Source of the DNA: Paenibacillus sp. HWE-109
GTDB lineage: Bacteria; Bacillota; Bacilli; Paenibacillales; NBRC-103111
NCBI RefSeq assembly: GCF_022163125.1
Contig: NZ_CP091881.1
Span: 6,324,001-6,388,000 of the forward strand
Direction of reading: 5' to 3'
Length of the DNA: 64,000 bases
A model generated the notes under the pieces. That model was not told where the DNA came from. It was given only the letters and a program-made list of their open reading frames with translations, and made no database searches. Made by a program: the position numbers and the translations under genes. This document shows, in pieces, positions 8,136 to 14,981 of this stretch (its first letter is position 1; each line of letters opens with the position of its first letter).

Positions 8136-9064
8136 TATTGACCGCCTCGCTGCTGAACGACATGCGTCAATTCATGCCCTAGCAATTCCTGACCCTGATG
8201 GGTGTCTGGATTATAGCGTCCCTCACGGAAAAAGATATCGTTCCCCGTAGCGAATGCCTCCGCCCCCAAAGAAGCGCTAAGCCTCGTAGATTCTGAATCA
8301 TTATGTATATTAACATCGCTGAAATCCTTGTTAAAAGCGGATTCCATCTTCGCCTGAATATTGCCATCCATTTTGCTGCCGTTGCCTTGCTTGGACTTAA
8401 TCTGGGATTCGATAGAGTCATCTACCCCTTCGTCCTCGCCGCCCTTCCGCTGGATCGAATCTGTCGACGGCTTCATCTGCAATTCTTCCTCTTCAGACTC
8501 CGACGACTCCGTCCGCTGGATCGAATCCGTCGACGGTTTCATCTGCAATTCTTCCTCTTCGGACTCCGATGACTCCGTCCGCTGGATCGAATCCGTCGAC
8601 GGCTTCATCTGCAATTCTTCCTCTTCGGACTCCGACGACTCCGTCCGCTGGATCGAATCCGTTGACGGCTTCATCTGCAACTCTTCCTCTTCGGACTCCG
8701 ACGACTCCGTCCGCTGGATCGAATCCAAGGAAGGCTTCATCTGCAGCTCTTCTTCCTCTGAACCCTCGCCTTCGCTCTCCATGCGCTGCACATCCGGTTT
8801 GGAGGAACCGCTGCTTTCGGAGGCAGCAATATGATCAGCTACTTGTTTGCCAACTTGGTCCGCTTCTTGCTCGTAGGCGTCACCGACAGGACCTACGGTC
8901 AGCTTGGTTTGGACAGACAGCATACTGCCCACTGCTTTATTGCCAATCGTCTGCTGTATATTCATAAGATCCTGCGCTTGCCCCTGTGAATTGCTCTTGG
9001 AGCGATGATTGTTTTGCAGAGAAGTATCTTGGTGCCTGCTGATGCGTGATTGGTGCATTGGCAT
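8135..9064 (-). CDS. DUF4157 (eCIS core domain) protein with acidic repeats
   Basis: The 309-aa protein starts with the header QQTIGNKAVGSML followed by VQTKLTVGPVGDAYEQEADQ (51-70), a pattern typical of proteins encoded in extracellular contractile injection system loci. Residues 97-206 contain five acidic 22-residue repeats (core SEEEELQMKPSTDSIQR). Residues 228-309 form a DUF4157 domain ending GHELTHVVQQ, with the zinc-protease-like HELTH at 297-301. The ATG has GGAGGG 6 nt upstream. Known biology: the domain marks eCIS cargo and associated proteins. Whether it is a peptidase is unknown. It is the first of three coupled genes downstream of the phosphatase module. Confidence 0.85.
   Translation of the reverse strand: MPMHQSRISRHQDTSLQNNHRSKSNSQGQAQDLMNIQQTIGNKAVGSMLSVQTKLTVGPVGDAYEQEADQVGKQVADHIAASESSGSSKPDVQRMESEGEGSEEEELQMKPSLDSIQRTESSESEEEELQMKPSTDSIQRTESSESEEEELQMKPSTDSIQRTESSESEEEELQMKPSTDSIQRTESSESEEEELQMKPSTDSIQRKGGEDEGVDDSIESQIKSKQGNGSKMDGNIQAKMESAFNKDFSDVNIHNDSESTRLSASLGAEAFATGNDIFFREGRYNPDTHQGQELLGHELTHVVQQRGGQ
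8447..8776 (-). repeat. 66-bp in-frame tandem repeat, five units
   Basis: Five units of 66 bp encode 22-residue acidic repeats with core SEEEELQMKPSTDSIQR in the DUF4157 protein. The unit nearest the protein N terminus is the most diverged; the other four are nearly identical. Confidence 0.93.
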
Positions 9065-9165
9065 ATGAACCCTCCTATTTATACTGGCTTGCGCTCCTTT
9101 ACATATCCGTGTCTAAGCGCATGAAGTCTATAATTTCACTATATCATAGCTGGCTAAGTTTGAGG

Positions 9166-10551
9166 CTACATTTCAGATGGTTTTCGATCAACGATCAGCA
9201 CAGCGATATCATCAGACTGAATCGCCCCATTTGTAAACTGATCTACATCTTCAACCATACGGTCTAATAAGCGGGTTTGAGGGCTTGCCTGTTCATTTGC
9301 CAATAACTGCTGAAGACGTGTGAAACCATATTGTTCGAGCTGACGATTCTCCGCTTCGGTAATCCCATCCGTATACAGGACTAACCGATCGCCAATCGCT
9401 AATGTGACCTCATTGTCCCTGTATTCCATGTCCTCCATCACACCTAATGGAAGGCCTTTCTTCCCTTTCAGCTGCTCCACGTTCCCAGCCTGCCGCATTA
9501 GATATGGCGGGCAATGACCGCCATCACTATAAAGCAATTGTCCTGTGCCTACGTCCAGCAAGCCGCAAAATATGGTCGCAAACATCGAGGAATCATCCTT
9601 GTACAACTCCCTATTCACAGCCGTTAAGAGCTCTCCAGGCGTCATCTCGGCGGTCATCTTCCCTTTCAGCAGGGTCATGGTTACAGCCATGAATAATGCC
9701 GCTGGAATCCCTTTGTCCGAGACATCTCCGAGTATGAAAAACAAGCGATTATCACCGATGGGGAAATAGTCATAGAAGTCTCCGCCAACTTCTCGAGCCG
9801 GACGAATGACAGCCTGCGTTTGCGCGGTGGCAGATGGACTTTCGGCGGGGCCGCCTGAGACTGCCAAGCTTTGGCGAGGCAGGAAGCCCATCTGAATCTC
9901 CGTAGCAATACGCAGCTCGCTTTCCATTCGCTCTTTGGTCGCTGTCGTCTTCTCAAGCGCATCGTACAGCATGGCGTTCTCCAGCGAAGCCGCAATTGGC
10001 GAGGCAATGGATTCCAAGAGCTGCAGATCGCGTTCTGAGAAATGGGCGCCATCCCGTTTATTGAGCACCTGCAGGACGCCGATAATTTTCCCTTTGCTGA
10101 TCAGCGGAACGCACAGCATACTGCGCGTGGGATAATCAATACGCTTGGCTACCTTCGACGACCAGCGCTCATCCTGCGCCGCATCGTCTATCTTGACCGA
10201 CTGGCCCGTCTGGGCCACCCAGCCTGCGATGCCTTCCCCGATTTTCAGGCGAATTTCCCGCACTTCATCGCCCTTGGTTCCGAGCGCAAGGTCGAAGAAC
10301 AGTTCCCCCTTCTCCTCATCGACCAGAATTACGGACGAAGCTTCCGCATTCATAATGCGAGACGAAGTCTCCATGATTTTCACGAGCAGATCCTGTTTGT
10401 GGATCGTCGAGTTCACTTCCAAGCTAACATCGAACAGCTGCATCGTTCGCCCAAGCTCCAACTCCGCTGCATTGCGTTTGCGCTCGCTGCGCTGCCAGCC
10501 CGCAACAATCGCCAGACAAATAAGCAGAAGCACACCAACGGCTATATTCAT
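9166..10551 (-). CDS. GAF-SpoIIE (PP2C-type) serine phosphatase, RsbU-like
   Basis: The 461-aa protein has one N-terminal membrane segment (1-19), a linker, a GAF domain at about 45-195 and a SpoIIE/PP2C phosphatase domain at about 215-455. Metal-binding signatures are visible: EVGGDFYDYF (254-263), GDVSDKGIPAALFM (275-288), YTDGITEAEN (393-402) and SDDIAVL (446-452). Such enzymes dephosphorylate a STAS-domain antagonist and so trigger a partner switch. The STAS gene and an anti-sigma-type kinase gene lie directly upstream in the operon. The GAF domain probably senses a small ligand or redox signal. Targets are inferred from linkage. Confidence 0.9.
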   Translation of the reverse strand: MNIAVGVLLLICLAIVAGWQRSERKRNAAELELGRTMQLFDVSLEVNSTIHKQDLLVKIMETSSRIMNAEASSVILVDEEKGELFFDLALGTKGDEVREIRLKIGEGIAGWVAQTGQSVKIDDAAQDERWSSKVAKRIDYPTRSMLCVPLISKGKIIGVLQVLNKRDGAHFSERDLQLLESIASPIAASLENAMLYDALEKTTATKERMESELRIATEIQMGFLPRQSLAVSGGPAESPSATAQTQAVIRPAREVGGDFYDYFPIGDNRLFFILGDVSDKGIPAALFMAVTMTLLKGKMTAEMTPGELLTAVNRELYKDDSSMFATIFCGLLDVGTGQLLYSDGGHCPPYLMRQAGNVEQLKGKKGLPLGVMEDMEYRDNEVTLAIGDRLVLYTDGITEAENRQLEQYGFTRLQQLLANEQASPQTRLLDRMVEDVDQFTNGAIQSDDIAVLIVDRKPSEM

Positions 10552-10575
10552 TCAGCGTGCCTCCTCTGTGTACAG

Positions 10576-10911
10576 CTATGCAATGGCTTGAACCGCTTCT
10601 TCTTGGGTTTCATAAATCGCAAAGATCGCGCTGAACCCTGACATATCAAAGACATCCTTCACATGTTCATTCATGCTCGCCAGCGCCAGCTTGCCCTGAA
10701 TGACTTTAATCATTTTGGCTGCTACCAGCAAGCTTCTAAGACCTGCACTGCTGACATACTCAAGTCCTTGCAAATTGAACACAAACTTCCCGTTTCCTTG
10801 CTCGACAAGCTTCATAAAAGCCGATTCCAGAACCGCCGACGTATTCGCATCCAAACGGCCATTTAAGCCAAGAAGAACCGTATCCCCTTGCAATTGCTCT
10901 GTAATATTCAT
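10576..10911 (-). CDS. STAS-domain anti-sigma-factor antagonist (RsbV/SpoIIAA-like)
   Basis: This 111-aa single-domain protein has the STAS phosphorylation loop LEYVSSAGLRSLL; Ser55 (or Ser54) is the expected phosphosite. The length matches RsbV/SpoIIAA. It should bind the kinase encoded by the overlapping upstream gene when dephosphorylated by the SpoIIE-type phosphatase encoded downstream. Its ATG overlaps the stop of the kinase gene by 4 nt (ATGA), giving coupled synthesis in near-equal amounts. Confidence 0.92.
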   Translation of the reverse strand: MNITEQLQGDTVLLGLNGRLDANTSAVLESAFMKLVEQGNGKFVFNLQGLEYVSSAGLRSLLVAAKMIKVIQGKLALASMNEHVKDVFDMSGFSAIFAIYETQEEAVQAIA

Positions 10912-11345
10912 AAGATTCCCTCCTCTTGAACACGTCGTTTCACCATCATAAGCACATTTTCGTTGTTCAAACGTTCATAGCGGATATCATCCATCACTTG
11001 TCTCACAAAGTGGATGCCCAGACCTCCGATACTGCGTTCGTCAACGCTTAAATCGATACTCGGAGCGGACCTCAGCAAAGGGTTGAAAGCGATGCCCCGA
11101 TCCGTAAGGCGGAGTTCCCAACCATTAGAAACCACCTCAATATCAATTCGTATCGCTTGGTCTACAAGCACATCCTCTGGATACCCATAGAGAATAATGT
11201 TCGTAACCAGCTCGTCGCAGACCAAATTCACGCGATACAAGGTCATTTCATCAAGTTGCAATGTTCTCGATACGTCTTGCAAGAAAGCGCCTAACCGCTG
11301 CAGTTCCTTCAGATCATTGCTCAGCATGATACTCTCGACGGTCAT
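10908..11345 (-). CDS. RsbW-like serine kinase/anti-sigma factor (HATPase_c_2)
   Basis: The 145-aa product has the GHKL ATP-binding boxes: N box LVCDELVTNIILYGYP, G1 LRLTDRGIAFNPL and G2 GGLGIHFVRQVMDD. This is the pattern of RsbW/SpoIIAB kinases that phosphorylate STAS antagonists. I choose the ATG at 11345 (MTVESI) because AAAGGGG precedes it by 8 nt; the ATG at 11372 lacks a site. No sigma factor gene is adjacent, so the partner may be a distant sigma factor or a non-sigma target. Confidence 0.9.
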   Translation of the reverse strand: MTVESIMLSNDLKELQRLGAFLQDVSRTLQLDEMTLYRVNLVCDELVTNIILYGYPEDVLVDQAIRIDIEVVSNGWELRLTDRGIAFNPLLRSAPSIDLSVDERSIGGLGIHFVRQVMDDIRYERLNNENVLMMVKRRVQEEGIL

Positions 11346-11384
11346 GATATTCGCCCCTTTGCAGATAGTCATCGCCAGCTGAAC

Positions 11385-14300
11385 TCAAGCCATTTTGAGA
11401 AGCATGTTTTCCAGCAGCCTCACTCTTGCGCTAGAGGCATGCAGCAGCCCGATGCCAATCTCCGGATATAGTCTCACTAGACGGGACAGACTTTCACCTT
11501 GCAGCGTCAGCACCCGAACCTCGTCAAAGATAACCTGCGCAGTAATCGAAGAAGGCGAGCCGTCCAATGCGGTTGTTTCACCAAATGCCTGCTTAGGCCC
11601 AAGCACACCGATCGTTCCGGTTTCTCCCTCACCTGTCTCATTGCTCAGCTCTACGTTGCCTTCAATAATCAGATACATGGCTGCATTGCTATGCCCGCGA
11701 CGGAGCAAATAAGTCAGGTCTTCATGCACTTCTTCCGTAGCAATACCCGCAATCAAACCAAGTTCGTCTACCGAAAGATCCGCGAATAAAGACACTTGCT
11801 TCAAAAATATAACTTTATCCAGCATCGTTAAAAATTTGCGCTCTTCTCTCATATCAACACGCTCCAATGAACTTAGTGCGTAACTGGCAATCTCACTGAG
11901 CCAATCATCCGACCATAATCTAGCCTCTTGTATAATAAGCATCGGCGCTTGTTTGACCGAGCTGTTGTTCGCTGCATCTTGCTTCAAAAGTTCCAGCAAA
12001 GCCAGCGCTAATCGGCGGTCACCAAGCCCTTCTGCGAGCACTTCCAACCCATTGTCGCGTACCTCTTCGCTGTCATCCTCCGTAGCTTCGCGCAAGGTCG
12101 CAACCACACGCTCGTCTGCGAACTTCGCCATGACAGCCCAGGCACCGCCAACCAGCGCTTGGTGAAGTTCTGTGCAGCGCTGGCCGGCAAGCTCGGCAAG
12201 CCCCTTCATCCCCAGCTCATACAGCGCTGTAGGCAGGGCACGTTCCTGCGTGGAAGCCAGCATCCGGTTTACGCAAGGATCGACAAGCTGTTTGCGCAGC
12301 ATGCTTTCATCGAGCAGCTCCGCGAGCGCCGTCACAGCCGCGTTCCAGATAAACGGGTTCGCGTGGTTCACGTACGTCAGCAAGGCAGGCAAGGCATTAT
12401 CGCCCATATCGACGAATGCTTGCAAAATCGCTTTGCGCATCTCTTGATCTGCAAGCGGCACCATGGTCAGAAGAAGCGGAATAGCTTCCACATGCTGGAG
12501 CTGCCCGATGCAGTGCGCAGCGGCAACCTTCACAGCCGGACGAGGGTCATCCAGCAATGACAATACCCACGCCGCATACGAGTGAAGCTTCAAATCAGCG
12601 ACGGTATGACAGCCATAGACGGCCCACTCACCGCCGTTGTCGAGCATTTTGATAATCGCTTCGTCACAAGCTTGATAGCTTTCTTCGCTCTCCAGCGCAT
12701 AAAGCGCCTTAACCCCCTCGTGCACCACTTTCGGATGATTATCCAGCAGTTTCACACGAATGAAGAAATGGGATTGGCTGCGCAAATGAGTCGCTTTGGA
12801 AATGAGCTTCACACTTTCCGCACGCACTTCCGGGTCTTCATCCTCCAGGAAAGAGGCGACTTGCACGAGATCTTGAATCGTCGCGCCCTGCAGATTCATG
12901 GCTCTTAGCACAGCTAGACGAATTCGCGAGCTTTCCTCGCCGATCATACCGATCAAGTGAGGCAGGAACGCCGAATCTTTCGCTTTCCCGATGACTTCTA
13001 GCGCAAGCTCGCGCACATAGTCATTGGGGTGCTTGAGATATCCAAGCATCGCGGACAACGCCTTGGAACTGCGAATCCCCCCAATGAAGGAGCCTGCAAT
13101 CTCCGATAAATCGGCGTGCAGGGATTGCACGCTTTTCACCAGCTCACGGACATACAGATTTCTGCCAAACCAGGCAACAACAACGAGAATCGCAGCTACA
13201 GCCACTCCTAACCAAGCTAGTGGAGACAGTTCGAGCCAACCAAAGGAATGCAGCAGGGAGAGCAGAGACCCGATTAAAATCCCGCCGGAAGCCGCTACAC
13301 CCTGAGCAAAATAGCGGTAGCCGTCCCTTTTGGAGATCGGCATCATTTTGAAAAACAACTGATAACAAGGCTCGGCAATGTAGTACAGCAAAATATAGAA
13401 AACAGCATAAGAGCCTGATACCATGAAAAGTCCAAGCGATTGATTCAAGAACATAGCCGTCAGTCCAAAGCCTCCGAAGAAAATGACGGTAATGGCGAGC
13501 AGCATATTGCTTGCGCCAAGCCAATTCATCAAGCGCGTTGAGACGGTTTGCAACAGCAGGCAAAACGTAAACTGAATAGCGGTAATTAAGCCATAGAAGG
13601 AAGTCAGATCTCCTTCTGCCGGAAATTTGGCTTCAGCAGCCGTAAAGTATTGATATTCCATCATAAAATAAACAGCCGGCATCAGTGTCATCAAGGCAAC
13701 CGCACAAAGCAGAAACGGGCTGCGCAGCATCTGTTTGGCATAATAGCCAGCTGGAAGCTGTGTTTCTTCTTTGGGATCAGCAGCGCTCTGCGTCTTGAGA
13801 CGAATATCTTCCTTCAATGTCAAGGGCACCAGATAGCGGGCTAACGCTTTGCGAAAGAAAATAAATCCGAACACCATTAACACCGGTGCTAGCGCATAGA
13901 CAGCTTCGGTACCTAACAACTTACCGATTTGGTGAGCGATCAAACCCGCGGTAATCCCGCCTGTTGTCGTTGAAGCAATAAACACAGGCATCATTCGCTT
14001 CGCTTGCTGGGTTGGGCACAAATCAAATGCTGTGCTCCACAGCAGCAGCGTCAGCTGCCTGACAACAAAGTTCGAGGAGAGAAACAGAATCGGATAATAG
14101 AAGCGAAAATCAATACCGCCTGCCTTGAATCCAAGCAAAACAGCGCCATTGAGTACAAGCAGTCCAATCATGATCAGGTACAGGGTCGTCATCATTCTGG
14201 CTTTGGGCAGGCGGTTTGCCAGTTTGGCTAGCAACCAGCCCTCCAGCGGCATAATAGCCGCTTCGACAATGTAGATATAGGGCAAATACTGCACACCGAA

Positions 14301-14441
14301 TCGCTGGTTAAAAAGCGCCATGAATGCCGTATAGTTCAAGGATTCTGCGATCCCGCTGAAATAAAAGATCGGCAGCATCATCCATAGCTTGCGAATATCT
14401 TCCGTGCGCAGTCCCATCCATCTGGTTAAGCTTCCTTGCAT
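11385..14441 (-). CDS. NTT-like membrane transporter fused to HEAT repeats and a cNMP-binding domain
   Basis: The 1018-aa protein has three parts. Residues 1-430 form about twelve membrane helices resembling ATP/ADP translocase or MFS-type carriers, as in the cyclic-nucleotide-linked NTT-like family. Residues about 450-870 are HEAT repeats (such as HPNDYVRELALEVIGKA and DPRPAVKVAAAHCIGQL). Residues about 880-1018 are a cyclic-nucleotide-binding fold. In the phosphate-binding cassette FGETTALDGSPSSITAQV (from 953) the invariant Arg that holds the cyclic phosphate is Ser964, so cAMP or cGMP binding is doubtful. It lies in the same operon as a cyclase-like gene and a partner-switch module. Transport substrate and ligand are unknown. 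Confidence 0.8.
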   Translation of the reverse strand: MQGSLTRWMGLRTEDIRKLWMMLPIFYFSGIAESLNYTAFMALFNQRFGVQYLPYIYIVEAAIMPLEGWLLAKLANRLPKARMMTTLYLIMIGLLVLNGAVLLGFKAGGIDFRFYYPILFLSSNFVVRQLTLLLWSTAFDLCPTQQAKRMMPVFIASTTTGGITAGLIAHQIGKLLGTEAVYALAPVLMVFGFIFFRKALARYLVPLTLKEDIRLKTQSAADPKEETQLPAGYYAKQMLRSPFLLCAVALMTLMPAVYFMMEYQYFTAAEAKFPAEGDLTSFYGLITAIQFTFCLLLQTVSTRLMNWLGASNMLLAITVIFFGGFGLTAMFLNQSLGLFMVSGSYAVFYILLYYIAEPCYQLFFKMMPISKRDGYRYFAQGVAASGGILIGSLLSLLHSFGWLELSPLAWLGVAVAAILVVVAWFGRNLYVRELVKSVQSLHADLSEIAGSFIGGIRSSKALSAMLGYLKHPNDYVRELALEVIGKAKDSAFLPHLIGMIGEESSRIRLAVLRAMNLQGATIQDLVQVASFLEDEDPEVRAESVKLISKATHLRSQSHFFIRVKLLDNHPKVVHEGVKALYALESEESYQACDEAIIKMLDNGGEWAVYGCHTVADLKLHSYAAWVLSLLDDPRPAVKVAAAHCIGQLQHVEAIPLLLTMVPLADQEMRKAILQAFVDMGDNALPALLTYVNHANPFIWNAAVTALAELLDESMLRKQLVDPCVNRMLASTQERALPTALYELGMKGLAELAGQRCTELHQALVGGAWAVMAKFADERVVATLREATEDDSEEVRDNGLEVLAEGLGDRRLALALLELLKQDAANNSSVKQAPMLIIQEARLWSDDWLSEIASYALSSLERVDMREERKFLTMLDKVIFLKQVSLFADLSVDELGLIAGIATEEVHEDLTYLLRRGHSNAAMYLIIEGNVELSNETGEGETGTIGVLGPKQAFGETTALDGSPSSITAQVIFDEVRVLTLQGESLSRLVRLYPEIGIGLLHASSARVRLLENMLLKMA

Positions 14442-14471
14442 ATCATCAGGTCCAATCTATTGGTTCATCTG

Positions 14472-14960
14472 TCACTTGGACAGTGGTTTGTAGAAGGCTA
14501 ATCTGGCTTCGCCTTCATAATAATAATTCGGATAGGTGCCGATGAGTTCGAAACCATTTAAGGCAAACATTTTTTGAATAGGCCGATACTCAGGCAGGTC
14601 ACAGGTGTAAGTTAGTATGTATCGTCCCTCTGCTTGACGGGCAAACGTTTCAAGTGCTTGAAACAGAATTTTGGCAAAACCATGTCTCCGATAATCCCGA
14701 TGGACGGCCAAATAATCCCATAAGAACCCTCCGGATTGATGTTCATTCTCCTTGCAGCTGGTTACGGCGATAATCTCGCCTTCCTCATTCTCCATATACC
14801 AATGCCGATGATTGCGCTGCGTTAAGCTAAGCAGAGGAGCATGACGGAAATGTTCCAGTTCTCCCGGTGTATGCCTTTGATCATCAAAAGAGACCGGCGA
14901 GAGATAAAAATCCGTGATCCGCCTCGCATCTGATTCCGTCGTTAATTCGCGTACGTGCAT
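14472..14960 (-). CDS. GNAT family N-acetyltransferase
   Basis: The 162-aa cytoplasmic protein shows the GNAT acetyl-CoA motif YRRHGFAKILFQALETFA (about 100-117) and the preceding strand segment GFLWDYLAVHRD. Length and motifs are typical of single-domain GNAT enzymes. It sits between the cyclase-like gene (21 nt) and the NTT-like gene (30 nt), so it is part of the operon. The acetyl acceptor is unknown; a protein of the same system is possible. Confidence 0.85.
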   Translation of the reverse strand: MHVRELTTESDARRITDFYLSPVSFDDQRHTPGELEHFRHAPLLSLTQRNHRHWYMENEEGEIIAVTSCKENEHQSGGFLWDYLAVHRDYRRHGFAKILFQALETFARQAEGRYILTYTCDLPEYRPIQKMFALNGFELIGTYPNYYYEGEARLAFYKPLSK

Positions 14961-14981
14961 GCCAGTTTCGCTCCTTTGTTA

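Noticed and set aside
8303..8967. Plus-strand repeat-containing frames opposite the DUF4157 gene
   Set aside because: Mirror images of the acidic repeats; the minus strand has the ribosome site and the domain.
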